A model generated the notes under the pieces. It had not been told where the DNA came from. It ran no database searches and was given only the letters and a program-made list of their open reading frames with translations. A stretch of DNA of 64,000 bases from the NCBI GenBank assembly GCA_021604665.1, contig BQJK01000001.1:1206419-1270418 (forward strand), given 5' to 3'. The stretch's first letter is position 1, and every line of letters begins with the position of its first letter. The stretch comes from Rhodomicrobium sp. (GTDB lineage Bacteria; Pseudomonadota; Alphaproteobacteria; Rhizobiales; HXMU1428-3). The position numbers and the translations under genes are program-made. Positions 8,878 to 18,802 of this stretch are shown here, in pieces.

Positions 8878-9708
8878 TCAGTTTCTAACCGCCGGCGTCT
8901 CAACTTCAAGGCCGCCGCCACGCCAATTTAGATAAAGCTCAAGATTGACATAATTCTCAGAGCCAAACGCATAAGGCTTCGCCCGCACTTGTTTATTACA
9001 ACCGCGGAAGCGGCGATGAAGTGAGCCAAGCCCCTGCCATTTCAACCGATATGTCGGGAAGCCATTAGCCTGCCCCTGGCTCAATTGATTAGAACGGATC
9101 ATTTTGCCATAATTGCCTTCATGGCAATGGCTGCAAGCCATATCTAACTGGCCGCGGCGCTGATAGTAAAACGCCTTTCCCTTTTCAAAAAACGGTTCTG
9201 CAGCCCCATCAACCTTCACCCGCACCGGCACCCCCTTGGATTGGTGCCTCACATATGCGGTTAATGCCAAAAGTTCACGAGATTCATATTCAAGCCGCTC
9301 AGCTTTCTGAAACTCAGAGCGACAGAGATTGATGCGCTGCTCAAGATTTATCAGCCGTTTCAGCGGCGGATAATAAACCGGATACCGTGCGCCAGCCTCT
9401 TTCATAGAAACAGCAACATTGCCATGGCAAGACGCACAAGATTTATCAGCCTTGCCAGCAGTCTTGTTAAAGAGCGCCTCACCCTCTTCGACATAAAGCA
9501 TTCCCGGATTCTCAAAATCATCCAGCTGCATGTCTTTCGTCTCTGTCTTGGCATAGTAAAAACCCGACCACAGATTAGAGAGCGGGTTATCCTTCACCAA
9601 GGGCGCAACAGACTTTGTCCGCCCATCACCAGCAACACCCGTGCGTGTGGAGATAAGCGCGCCAAGAAAAGCAATAACAACCAATGTGAGAAAAAGGGTG
9701 CGTTTCAA
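8878..9708 (-). CDS. soxA: Sulfur-oxidising c-type cytochrome SoxA (dihaem type)
   Basis: SoxA, catalytic subunit of SoxXA, which joins thiosulfate to the carrier cysteine of SoxY and passes the electrons to cytochromes in the periplasm. The 276-aa precursor has a signal anchor (residues 1-26) and two haem c sites, CASCH (91-95) and CSHCH (192-196). The GCNKQVRAKPYAFGS segment (active-site Cys 237) holds the haem-ligating cysteine persulfide in characterised SoxA proteins. Two haem motifs place it with the dihaem (Paracoccus-like) group. It follows soxX by 11 bp, a clear operon. The start is a TTG at 9708 with AGGAG about 8 nt upstream; no in-frame ATG fits the signal peptide. Confidence 0.95.
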   Translation of the reverse strand: MKRTLFLTLVVIAFLGALISTRTGVAGDGRTKSVAPLVKDNPLSNLWSGFYYAKTETKDMQLDDFENPGMLYVEEGEALFNKTAGKADKSCASCHGNVAVSMKEAGARYPVYYPPLKRLINLEQRINLCRSEFQKAERLEYESRELLALTAYVRHQSKGVPVRVKVDGAAEPFFEKGKAFYYQRRGQLDMACSHCHEGNYGKMIRSNQLSQGQANGFPTYRLKWQGLGSLHRRFRGCNKQVRAKPYAFGSENYVNLELYLNWRGGGLEVETPAVRN

Positions 9709-9719
9709 CCTACCGGCTC

Positions 9720-10346
9720 CTATTTCAATGTCAGCAGAAAACTGAGAACATCCTCAATATCCTGCGGCTCAAGAATGGGTTTCCCCTCATAGTCAGGCAA
9801 TACCCTGTGCAAGCCTTTAACCTTGTAGAAGGCTGGCATTATGGTATCCGGGAAAACTTCTTTTGCATCCACCAACAACAATCTCAGCTGGCCAGCGTCA
9901 TAGCGCTCCGCCACTGCATCAAGCGGTGGCCCCACCTCACCCATATCACCATATTTATTCGGCAAGGCTTTGGCCTTTTCATCAAACCGAGAGAGATGAT
10001 GACAGGCAAGGCAATTCCCCAGCTTGCGGTTAATCATCACCACTTCACCGCGTTTCGGGTTGCCCTTTTTGCCGGTTAAAGACTTAGGGATAGCTTTAGA
10101 ATGGATATTATCAATAATCTCAAATGAGACCAAAGAGCTCTCCGCTTCACGGCTCTTATCACCACTGTCAGCGGCATATAATAGTGACGCGAAAGTGAGC
10201 GGAGTGACCAAAACAGCCACACTAAAAAGCCCGGCAGGCAGCCAGGCAAAAGCCTTGCCACGTCCAGAAAAAGGCGTGCACACATGCCCTAAAAAGCGGC
10301 AGACCGCGCGCAAATTTAAAAATGAAGCTATCACTCTAATCACCAC
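9720..10346 (-). CDS. soxX: Sulfur-oxidising c-type cytochrome SoxX
   Basis: SoxX, the small monohaem subunit of SoxXA that receives electrons from SoxA. The only haem motif is CLACH (112-116). The N-terminal hydrophobic stretch (about 34-58, ending YAAD) is a signal peptide. The late MPAFYKVKGL segment supplies the likely axial Met, and EPQDIEDVLSFLLTLK is the usual cytochrome c C-terminal helix. At 208 aa it is longer than many SoxX, because of about 30 residues before the signal peptide. The start is uncertain: GTG codons at 10346, 10343 and 10334 are possible and none has a strong ribosome site. It is 226-230 bp downstream of cbbY on the same strand and 11 bp before soxA. Confidence 0.93.
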   Translation of the reverse strand: MVIRVIASFLNLRAVCRFLGHVCTPFSGRGKAFAWLPAGLFSVAVLVTPLTFASLLYAADSGDKSREAESSLVSFEIIDNIHSKAIPKSLTGKKGNPKRGEVVMINRKLGNCLACHHLSRFDEKAKALPNKYGDMGEVGPPLDAVAERYDAGQLRLLLVDAKEVFPDTIMPAFYKVKGLHRVLPDYEGKPILEPQDIEDVLSFLLTLK

Positions 10347-10571
10347 TGCCAGTAATTTCTATGCCACAGGAAAGCATAGAGCCGCCGGAGGGGCAAGAAC
10401 ATATCCCCCTCGCCTCATCGCATCGTGATCAAAAGTGAAACATTCAGAAATCAGATCAGCTCATCAATTCAGCACATATTCTAGGCATTACATCAACAAG
10501 CGCCCAAATATCTAACTGCCTATAAGCAAGCCCCAGTTAACCGTTAGAGGCCCAGTAAACCCGAAAATGAG

Positions 10572-11282
10572 CTAAACCCCAACACCGCTGTACCAACGGC
10601 GAATATCCGCCAGAGTTGGGCGCGGGTCATTCATACCAATAACCTTCAGCGCCCCTTCAAAGTTCTTACCCTCAGAGTAAGAGCTTTCAGTCACGATTGT
10701 AGGAACACCAGCACCAAGCGATGAGACAAGCCCCTGCGGCGCATCCTCCACCGCAACACAAGCCTCACCAGGTAAATTCATATCAGACAAGGCCAGTTCA
10801 TATATTTCAGGGTCCGGCTTTTTATTGGTCACCCTGTCACCTGTCACAAAAACCTCAAACCACCCCATCGCCTCAGCGCCAAGCGTTGCCTTTATCAAGC
10901 GCTCAACATTGACCCGGCTGGTGGTCGTTGTAATGGCAAGCCGTATGCCATCAGCCATGGCCTCTCGCAGCAAAGCTTCAACCCCCGGCCGCAGCTCAAT
11001 CTCACCCGCTGCAACCATCTCCACGTAAAAATCGGTTTTAGAAAGGTGCAGCTCTTTAACTCTCTCAGGCGGAAAGGCAGATTTATCAAGCCCTTCCCGC
11101 TCCACATGATAAAGGATCCGCTCCTTGCCGCCCGTAACCCCCAATAGAATATGATACAAAGGCTGGTCCCAGACCCAATCAAGCCCGGCTTTTTCAAAGG
11201 CTTTATTAAAAGCAATACGGTGCACCTCTTCCGTCTCAGCAAGCGTGCCATCAACATCAAACAATAAAGCTTTTAACGTCAT
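10572..11282 (-). CDS. cbbY: CbbY-type HAD phosphatase (xylulose-1,5-bisphosphate phosphatase)
   Basis: A 236-aa HAD superfamily (subfamily IA) phosphatase. The nucleophile motif is FDVDGTLAETEEVHR at the N-terminus; motif II (TTTTSR), motif III Lys (TNKKPDPEIY) and motif IV (VEDAPQG) follow. CbbY removes xylulose-1,5-bisphosphate, a misfire product of RuBisCO that blocks the active site, yielding xylulose-5-phosphate. The place in a cbb cluster with CbbX supports this over a general sugar phosphatase. An in-frame TTG precedes the ATG; the ATG at 11282 is preferred (GGAG 7 nt upstream). It comes 105 bp after cbbZ on the same strand. Confidence 0.9.
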   Translation of the reverse strand: MTLKALLFDVDGTLAETEEVHRIAFNKAFEKAGLDWVWDQPLYHILLGVTGGKERILYHVEREGLDKSAFPPERVKELHLSKTDFYVEMVAAGEIELRPGVEALLREAMADGIRLAITTTTSRVNVERLIKATLGAEAMGWFEVFVTGDRVTNKKPDPEIYELALSDMNLPGEACVAVEDAPQGLVSSLGAGVPTIVTESSYSEGKNFEGALKVIGMNDPRPTLADIRRWYSGVGV

Positions 11283-11387
11283 CAATCTCTCCAGCGTTTA
11301 AGGGATAAATTTTGCTAAAGTGAAAAACCAGCCCCGGCGGTAAGAGGATATCGCGGGGAAATTGGCATCAGCATGAGAAGCTTAAGC

Positions 11388-12092
11388 TCAGCCGCGCACC
11401 TGCAGGGCGTCAGCTGGGAATAGCCGCTCAAGTAGATCGCTCATCTTAGGCAAGGTGCCATCGGGGTTCAGCTCAGAAACCGGTGTTTTGCAATAGCCAT
11501 ACTCAACAAGAAATACAGTCATGCCAAGCGCTTCAGCAGCCCCTTTATCCGCGCCGCTATCACCAACGAGCAAGCAATCATCAACCGGTGTGCCAAGCTG
11601 ATCTGCCGCCATTTTTAAGGTCAGCGGGTCAGGCTTACGCGGTGTATCAGCCGTGCCGCCAACAATCGCATCAAAATAAGCCGTCAACCCAAGCTCATTA
11701 AGCGCCTTTTCGGTAATGTTTTGTGGTTTATTAGTGCAAAGCCCAACTTTCAAACCCTTGGCGCGCAAAGTGGTCAATGTCTCCACAACCCCTTCATAAA
11801 TGGTCGTGTTCGCAGCCGGCACATCAATATAATAACTCATTACCCCAGCAATCACCGCCTGCATCTTATCGTCATGCGGCAGGCTGCGCGCATCAAAGGC
11901 CCGCTCAACCAGCTTCGGCACACCGCCGCCAATCATAAAGCGCACCTCTTCAAGCGAAAAGGTATCGATACCCTCGTCAGCAATCGCTTTATTCAGCGCA
12001 TTAGCGATATCCGGCGCGCTATCAATTAGCGTCCCATCGAGATCCATAATAACCGCGCGGGGCCACTCTTTAGCTTTTGAAGATTCAGTCAT
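11388..12092 (-). CDS. cbbZ: Phosphoglycolate phosphatase (CbbZ/Gph)
   Basis: A 234-aa HAD-IA phosphatase with MDLDGTLIDSAPDIANALN (nucleophile Asp and cap start typical of Gph), LCTNKPQ (motif II), PRKPDPLTL (motif III Lys) and LVGDSGADKGAAEA (motif IV). It hydrolyses 2-phosphoglycolate, the product of RuBisCO oxygenation, to glycolate. Length matches the family (220-250). It lies between rpe and cbbY on the same strand. The 165-bp gap before it contains a long inverted repeat (12171-12234). ATG at 12092. Confidence 0.92.
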   Translation of the reverse strand: MTESSKAKEWPRAVIMDLDGTLIDSAPDIANALNKAIADEGIDTFSLEEVRFMIGGGVPKLVERAFDARSLPHDDKMQAVIAGVMSYYIDVPAANTTIYEGVVETLTTLRAKGLKVGLCTNKPQNITEKALNELGLTAYFDAIVGGTADTPRKPDPLTLKMAADQLGTPVDDCLLVGDSGADKGAAEALGMTVFLVEYGYCKTPVSELNPDGTLPKMSDLLERLFPADALQVRG

Positions 12093-12170
12093 AAATCCAC
12101 GATCACCCTTTAGATTTGTTCAGCTTTTAGATGCAGAGGAGAATGCCTCCATCACTCAATCAAGATCCCT

Positions 12171-12234
12171 ATCAGCCATGCCCAAAAGACAAGCCCTTGG
12201 TCTGTCTTAAATCTGAGCTGTTAAAATGGCTGAT
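12171..12234. repeat. Inverted repeat between rpe and cbbZ
   Basis: ATCAGCCAT at 12171-12179 is matched perfectly by ATGGCTGAT at 12226-12234, with a shorter inner pairing (AAGAC... with GTCTT) between them. There is no T-run, so it is not a terminator. It could fold into a stem-loop in the transcript between the two cistrons. Confidence 0.55.
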
Positions 12235-12257
12235 AAGCTACTGCGAAATCAGCAAGA

Positions 12258-12941
12258 CTAACCCCGGGCAGCTAAAGCACCCTGGCGAATGGTTTTAATA
12301 TTTTCAGCATATTGGCCGCCCTTGAAAACACCGGAACCAGCCACAAGCGCATTGGCCCCGGCTTCAGCCACCATATGCACCGTGTCAGGGTTCACACCAC
12401 CATCAACTTCAAGATGAATAGGCCGGTCACCAATCATTTTCTTAATGTTGCGGATCTTCTGGCACTGGCTCTCAATAAAGCTTTGGCCGCCAAAGCCCGG
12501 GTTTACCGTCATCACCAAAATCAGGTCAACCTTATCTATCACATACTCAATCACGCTTTCAGGCGTTGATGGGTTCAGCGACACTCCGGCTTTTTTGCCC
12601 AGAGAGCGGATAAATTGCAGCGACCTGTCAAGATGCGCACCTGCTTCGGCATGCACGGTGATTATATCAGACCCAGCCTTGGCAAACGCTTCAAGGTAAG
12701 GATCAGCCGGCGCAATCATCAGATGCACATCAAGTATCTTTTGCGTATGCGGGCGAATGGCTTCAACCACGCAAGGGCCAAAAGTCAGGTTTGGAACAAA
12801 ATGCCCATCCATCACATCCACATGCACCCAATCACACCCCGCCTCATCAATGGCGCGCACTTCTTCGCCAAGCTTCGCAAAATCGGCAGAAAGAATAGAA
12901 GGAGCAATGATGATGTCTTCAGGCGTCATATAATTCGACAT
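12258..12941 (-). CDS. cbbE: Ribulose-phosphate 3-epimerase
   Basis: A 227-aa TIM-barrel epimerase that interconverts ribulose-5-phosphate and xylulose-5-phosphate, feeding phosphoribulokinase. Motifs: [15 protein letters not shown] (N-terminal Ser/Asp), [18 protein letters not shown] (metal His and catalytic Asp), LDVHLMI (second metal His), [11 protein letters not shown] and [11 protein letters not shown] (catalytic Asp and phosphate binding). Length is the family norm. Sequence alone cannot separate a cbb-dedicated copy from the housekeeping rpe; the location downstream of cbbX makes the cbbE role likely. ATG at 12941 with GGA about 7 nt upstream. Confidence 0.93.
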   Translation of the reverse strand: MSNYMTPEDIIIAPSILSADFAKLGEEVRAIDEAGCDWVHVDVMDGHFVPNLTFGPCVVEAIRPHTQKILDVHLMIAPADPYLEAFAKAGSDIITVHAEAGAHLDRSLQFIRSLGKKAGVSLNPSTPESVIEYVIDKVDLILVMTVNPGFGGQSFIESQCQKIRNIKKMIGDRPIHLEVDGGVNPDTVHMVAEAGANALVAGSGVFKGGQYAENIKTIRQGALAARG

Positions 12942-13086
12942 GTGGAAATCCGTTCTCTATTAATAAGCTATCAATTCAAAGAGAGGCATCCTCTCTCTAT
13001 TGCCAATGGGCGACAGGTTTAAGCTGACAACAACAATACCTGCCAGCCCAATTTGTTACATAACCAACTGCGGTGGGCTAATTAAA

Positions 13087-13239
13087 CAGTCTCAAGGCTT
13101 AATGGTCAGCATTTAAATTAAGCCCCCGCATAGTGGTGAGACTGCGGTAAATTCCACCAAAGGCAAAGCACAGCCAATGGGGAATTTACACGCAACTCAG
13201 GCAGGCCGGTCATGCCGGCGCGGCGCAATACCGGCCTGC
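13087..13239. promoter_or_regulatory. Structured spacer between cbbX and rpe (two strong stem-loops)
   Basis: The 305-bp spacer holds two foldable elements. First, nested inverted repeats: CAGTCTCA (13087-13094) with TGAGACTG (13137-13144), and inside it GGCTTAAT (13096-13103) with ATTAAGCC (13117-13124). Second, a perfect 10-bp GC-rich stem, GCAGGCCGGT (13201-13210) with ACCGGCCTGC (13230-13239), right after the cbbX stop. Neither has a U-tract on the minus strand, so they look like RNA-processing or stability elements rather than terminators. A start of an internal transcript for rpe within the spacer is also possible. Confidence 0.55.
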
Positions 13240-13246
13240 CATGAGA

Positions 13247-14227
13247 TTAATCTTCCTGTATCGGCATGCTATTCAAGATGCCATCAGCTGGATCACCATC
13301 TAACTTGCCATCAATAAATACCCGGCTCGCGCGGAAATCTTCTTCCGTCAAGGTGATCAGATCTTCTTTTTTCAAGGCTCTGTCCCGTGAGGCAAACAAA
13401 CGGTTCGCCTGGCGCAATCTCGCCCGGTCAAGCGCATTCCGTATAGAGCGCGCATTGGCAAAGTGAGTCATTTTCATACGCAGCGGGATATATTCGCTCA
13501 GCGCCTTGCGAGCGCTATCATCAAGCTGATAGCTCTGCTCTTTCAGCATCAAATCAGCAATCTGTTCAAGCTCACCAGCAGAGTAGTCAGGGAAATCAAG
13601 ATGGTGCGCAATCCGCGATCGCATGCCCGGGTTACTTTCAAAAAATTTATCCATCTTGTCTTTATAGCCGGCCAGAATAACAACCAGATCATCCCGGTGG
13701 TTTTCCATCACCTGCAACAAAATCTCTATAGACTCGCCGCCATAGTCGCGTTCATTTTCCGGCTTATAGAGATAATAAGCCTCATCAATAAACAGCACAC
13801 CGCCCATAGCCTTTTTAATAACAGCCTTTGTCTTAGGCGCAGTATGACCAATATATTGGCCAACAAGGTCATCCCGCGTCACAGAGACCAGATGCCCCTC
13901 CCGCACATAACCAAGCCGGTGGAGAATTTCAGCCATCCGCAAGGCAACAGTGGTTTTGCCGGTGCCCGGGTTACCGGTAAAATTCATATGAAGAGTTGGT
14001 GTCTCAGAAGTCAGGTTAAACCGACGGCGCAAACGATCAACAAGCAAGAGCGCAGCGATTTCTTTAATCCGTGTTTTAACAGGCACCAGGCCAACTAACT
14101 CACGGTCAAGTTTATCTAGCACTTCCTGCACCTGAGATCGCTCAAATTCGGCTTGAAGATCCACAGGGGCATCATCAGGCAACATTTCTAACTCTTGGTC
14201 ACTATCAGTGTTTTCTGTTTCGCTCAT
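13247..14227 (-). CDS. cbbX: Red-type RuBisCO activase CbbX
   Basis: An AAA+ ATPase that uses ATP to pull on the C-terminus of red-type RuBisCO large subunits and release inhibitory sugar phosphates. Walker A is [20 protein letters not shown], Walker [11 protein letters not shown], then sensor 1 in VILAGY and the arginine-finger region [17 protein letters not shown]. The frame stays open to 14314, but the ATG at 14227 ([10 protein letters not shown]...) is preferred. It has GGAAG 6 nt upstream and gives 326 aa, close to known CbbX, whereas the extra 29 codons translate a GC-rich hairpin (14282-14305) into Arg/Pro-rich nonsense. It follows cbbS, as usual for this RuBisCO class. Confidence 0.95.
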   Translation of the reverse strand: MSETENTDSDQELEMLPDDAPVDLQAEFERSQVQEVLDKLDRELVGLVPVKTRIKEIAALLLVDRLRRRFNLTSETPTLHMNFTGNPGTGKTTVALRMAEILHRLGYVREGHLVSVTRDDLVGQYIGHTAPKTKAVIKKAMGGVLFIDEAYYLYKPENERDYGGESIEILLQVMENHRDDLVVILAGYKDKMDKFFESNPGMRSRIAHHLDFPDYSAGELEQIADLMLKEQSYQLDDSARKALSEYIPLRMKMTHFANARSIRNALDRARLRQANRLFASRDRALKKEDLITLTEEDFRASRVFIDGKLDGDPADGILNSMPIQED

Positions 14228-14281
14228 ATCTTCCACACAAAGGGGTTCATGTTTAAAAAGGGTCGAGACGTTAAGAGAGCT

Positions 14282-14305
14282 CGGTGGCGGCCGACACCGC
14301 CACCG
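14282..14305. promoter_or_regulatory. Intercistronic hairpin between cbbS and cbbX
   Basis: A 9-bp perfect stem, CGGTGGCGG (14282-14290) with CCGCCACCG (14297-14305), and a 6-nt loop. It lies 36 bp past the cbbS stop and 55 bp before the cbbX start. On the minus strand it is followed by mixed sequence, not a T-run. It is probably a 3' stability/processing element that keeps cbbLS mRNA more abundant than cbbX mRNA, or an attenuator. Confidence 0.6.
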
Positions 14306-14340
14306 AATAATCATCTGTTTTAAATAACCTTCAGCAGCAA

Positions 14341-14778
14341 TTAAGACCGCTCACCTTCAGGTTTGTCTGTCGCGTAAGGCTCAATCGTGTAGCCCATGCT
14401 GCGACCATCACGTTCCTGGCGGTGAAGCTTAAAGCCAGGCTCAGATGGCGGACGATTGACGATATAAGACATCCGAGGCGCTTCCCAACCATGCGTATTG
14501 TCAAACGCTGTGACGCGAATATACATATCTGGGAAGGTCTTCCGGCATTCATTGATTTCCATCAGGATGCCAGCAGGGTCTTTCAGATCAAACATCGGCT
14601 GACCATACATTTCCCAGTATGTGTTCCGGGGATGCGGATCGTCGGTATATTCGACATTCACCGCCCAGTCATTGTTGATCGCATATTTAAGTTGAGCAGT
14701 GATCTGCTCGTCGGTCAGGTCAGGGAGAAATGAAAACTGCCCCTGTGTCACCTTATTTCCGGGGTTTGTCATAGCCAT
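14341..14778 (-). CDS. cbbS: RuBisCO small subunit, red-type form I
   Basis: A 145-aa small subunit of L8S8 RuBisCO. It shows [15 protein letters not shown], the [20 protein letters not shown] segment and a C-terminal extension ([20 protein letters not shown]). That extension forms the beta-hairpin lining the central channel in red-type (form IC/ID) enzymes and is absent from green-type small subunits. It caps the large-subunit octamer and raises catalysis. It lies 20 bp after cbbL with AGGAG upstream of ATG 14778. A strong hairpin follows it. Confidence 0.96.
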   Translation of the reverse strand: MAMTNPGNKVTQGQFSFLPDLTDEQITAQLKYAINNDWAVNVEYTDDPHPRNTYWEMYGQPMFDLKDPAGILMEINECRKTFPDMYIRVTAFDNTHGWEAPRMSYIVNRPPSEPGFKLHRQERDGRSMGYTIEPYATDKPEGERS

Positions 14779-14798
14779 AATAATAGATCTCCTATTTC

Positions 14799-16277
<1,479 letters not shown>

Positions 16278-16370
16278 TCAAATTCTGGTCACGGCAAGCG
16301 CATGCCGTAACTTTTAGTGGGGTCGTCTAGTCGCAAGTCGCAACCTAAGCGGCCTGGCATCCCTAAAGCC

Positions 16371-16392
16371 CCCGGTGGCATTCACCACCGGG
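16371..16392. promoter_or_regulatory. Intercistronic hairpin between fba and cbbL
   Basis: An 8-bp perfect stem, CCCGGTGG (16371-16378) with CCACCGGG (16385-16392), and a 6-nt loop, 12 bp past the fba stop and 112 bp before the cbbL start. On the minus strand it is followed by GGGCTTTAGG, only a weak T-run. It could partly stop transcription, or protect the 3' end of fba mRNA, leaving room downstream for a separate cbbL 5' end. Confidence 0.6.
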
Positions 16393-16404
16393 AGTTCAGC
16401 GTCA

Positions 16405-17472
16405 TTAGGATGCCGTCACCGGGTCAAGTTCACCCGTTTCATAACGCTTGGCCATATCTGCCATCGGGATGACTTTGATTTTCGAGGCATGTCCGGATGT
16501 ACCGAAAGCCTCAAAACGGTCTTCACAAACTTTCTGCATCGCATCACGTGCAGGAAGCAGGAATTTACGAGGGTCAAACTGCGCTTTGTCTGTCATCGCA
16601 ACCTTTCTCATAGCGCCTGTGGCAGCCATTCTAAGGTCGGTATCGATGTTGACTTTGCGCACACCATGCTTGATGCCTTTAGCAATCTCTTCAACAGGCA
16701 CACCGTAAGTTTGCGGCATCTCGCCACCAAACTCATTGATGATATCCTGCAGATCCTGCGGCACAGAAGAAGAGCCATGCATAACAATATGCGTATTCGG
16801 TAGCCGTTTGTGGATCTCGGCAATCGTATCAATTGAAAGAATGTCGCCGGTCGGTGGGCGTGTGAATTTATAAGCACCGTGAGACGTACCAATGGCAACG
16901 GCAAGCGCGTCAACCTTGGTTTCCTTCACAAACTGCACAGCTTCATCAGGGTCAGTAAGCAGCATGTCTTTGCTCATCTCACCTTCAAAGCCATGGCCAT
17001 CTTCAGCTTCGCCCTTGCCGGTCTCAAGTGAGCCAAGGCAGCCAAGCTCGCCTTCAACAGAGGCGCCAACCATGTGAGCAAATTCAGCAACGCGGCGCGT
17101 GATGCCAGCGTTATAATCATAATCAGCTGGCGTTTTCGCATCAGCTTCCAAAGAGCCATCCATCATCACAGATGTGAAGCCATTTTGTATGGCAGAAAGG
17201 CAAGTCGCTTCATTGTTACCATGGTCCTGGTGCATACAAAGCGGCACATCAGGGTAGATTTTTTCCAAAGCCTCAATCATCGCAGCCAGCATCGTGTCAT
17301 GGGCATAACCGCGGGCACCGCGGCTGGCCTGAATAATCACCGGCGCATCACATTTTTGCGCGGCATCCATGATCGACTGACCCTGCTCCATATTATTGAT
17401 ATTAAAGGCCGGAACGCCAAAATCATGCTCGGCTGCGTAATCCAGCAACTGTCTAAGAGTAATTCTCGCCAT
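16405..17472 (-). CDS. cbbA: Class II fructose-1,6-bisphosphate aldolase
   Basis: A 355-aa zinc-dependent aldolase of the Calvin-cycle (CbbA/FbaA type B) subgroup. It joins dihydroxyacetone phosphate with glyceraldehyde-3-phosphate or erythrose-4-phosphate. Motifs: [15 protein letters not shown], the first zinc His in CMHQDHGNN (with catalytic Asp), [17 protein letters not shown] (Glu ligand), the His in [19 protein letters not shown] (third zinc His) and [11 protein letters not shown] for phosphate binding. Length and motifs match cbb-cluster enzymes such as those of Rhodobacter and Xanthobacter. It starts at ATG 17472 with AGGAG. It lies between pgk and cbbL. Confidence 0.96.
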   Translation of the reverse strand: MARITLRQLLDYAAEHDFGVPAFNINNMEQGQSIMDAAQKCDAPVIIQASRGARGYAHDTMLAAMIEALEKIYPDVPLCMHQDHGNNEATCLSAIQNGFTSVMMDGSLEADAKTPADYDYNAGITRRVAEFAHMVGASVEGELGCLGSLETGKGEAEDGHGFEGEMSKDMLLTDPDEAVQFVKETKVDALAVAIGTSHGAYKFTRPPTGDILSIDTIAEIHKRLPNTHIVMHGSSSVPQDLQDIINEFGGEMPQTYGVPVEEIAKGIKHGVRKVNIDTDLRMAATGAMRKVAMTDKAQFDPRKFLLPARDAMQKVCEDRFEAFGTSGHASKIKVIPMADMAKRYETGELDPVTAS

Positions 17473-17565
17473 TTATAACTCCTGTAGATAATCTTTTTTC
17501 ATTCGGGGCGCTTCACTGACCAAAGAGGTCAAAGCCTTAAGCGGCAGCAAAGCCAACACCGCCAT

Positions 17566-18780
17566 TTAATTGCGTGTTAGTGCCACAACACCAGGCAAAG
17601 CACGACCTTCCAACCATTCAAGGAAAGCGCCTCCTGCAGTCGAAACATAAGTGAAATCTCCGGTAACACCAGCAGAATTCAAAGCAGAAACCGTGTCACC
17701 GCCACCAGCTATTGTTGCAAGCTGCCCTTCTCTCGTTCCACGCGCCGCTGCCCGGGCCAATGCAAAGGTGCCTTCCCCAAAGGGAGAGATCTCAAAAGCA
17801 CCAAGCGGACCATTCCAAACAAGGGTGTTACATTCAGAAAGTTTATCAACAAGCATGGCAACAGATTGTGGGCCAGCATCCAGGATCATCATGTCATCAG
17901 GCACCTGATTAACATCAACAACCTGGTTTTCAGCCCCTTCGGCAAATTCCCTGGAGACAACAACATCCACAGGCAAAACAATCCGGCAGCCCGTTTCTGC
18001 TGCCCGATCAAGAATAGAGCCAACAGTTTCAGTAAAGTCAGGTTCACAAAGTGATTTGCCTACCTTTACGCCTTGAGCATAAAGGAAAGTGTTGGCCATG
18101 CCACCGCCGACAATAATCATGTCAACTTTAGAGACAAGATTGGTCAACAGCTCAATCTTGGTGGAAACTTTCGCCCCGCCAACAACAGCTGCAACCGGCC
18201 GCTTAGGAGCTTCAAGCGCCGCTTTCAGCGCATTCACTTCCATCATCATCAAAGGTCCAGCATAAGAAGGCAGCTTCAAAGCCAGCCCTTCTGTTGAGGC
18301 ATGCGCTCTATGTGATGTTGAAAAAGCATCACTCACATAAATATCCCCAAGCTCGGCAAGAGCTGAAACAAATTCCGGGTCGTTATCAGTCTCGCCCTTG
18401 TGAAAGCGAAGATTTTCCAATACCAGCACATCACCATTATTCAGGGCATTGACGGCCGCTTTAGCACCATCACCAATGCAATCATCTACAAAGGCAACTG
18501 AAACACCATCAAGCAACTCACCAAGCCGGGCCGCCACTGGCGCCAGAGACATCTCCGGCACCCGTTGGCCTTTTGGCCGGCCAAAATGAGACATGACCAC
18601 AACTTTAGCCCCGCGAGACACAAGCTCTTTCACCGTTGGTAAAAACCGCTCAATCCGTGTTGCATCTGTAATAGCCCCGCCCTGGAACGGCACATTAAGA
18701 TCAGCGCGAACAAGAACACATTTGCCGGCCACATCCGCATCGCTGATCTCTTTTAGCGCGCTTAAATTCATATCAGTCAT
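17566..18780 (-). CDS. pgk: Phosphoglycerate kinase
   Basis: A 404-aa two-domain kinase that phosphorylates 3-phosphoglycerate, the RuBisCO product, with ATP. Motifs: VRADLNVPFQ (substrate Asp/Asn), VVMSHFGRPKG (substrate His/Arg), LENLRFHKGET, SDAFSTSHRAHAS, AVVGGAKVSTKIELL (hinge and nucleotide Lys), VWNGPLGAFE and IAGGGDTVSALNSAG (nucleotide loop). Full length. The start is ATG 18780 with GGGAGGAT upstream. It follows tkt by 22 bp, so the two are co-transcribed. Glyceraldehyde-3-phosphate dehydrogenase, often next to pgk, is not in the window. Confidence 0.97.
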   Translation of the reverse strand: MTDMNLSALKEISDADVAGKCVLVRADLNVPFQGGAITDATRIERFLPTVKELVSRGAKVVVMSHFGRPKGQRVPEMSLAPVAARLGELLDGVSVAFVDDCIGDGAKAAVNALNNGDVLVLENLRFHKGETDNDPEFVSALAELGDIYVSDAFSTSHRAHASTEGLALKLPSYAGPLMMMEVNALKAALEAPKRPVAAVVGGAKVSTKIELLTNLVSKVDMIIVGGGMANTFLYAQGVKVGKSLCEPDFTETVGSILDRAAETGCRIVLPVDVVVSREFAEGAENQVVDVNQVPDDMMILDAGPQSVAMLVDKLSECNTLVWNGPLGAFEISPFGEGTFALARAAARGTREGQLATIAGGGDTVSALNSAGVTGDFTYVSTAGGAFLEWLEGRALPGVVALTRN

Positions 18781-18802
18781 TGGCTATCCTCCCGAAAAGC
18801 GG

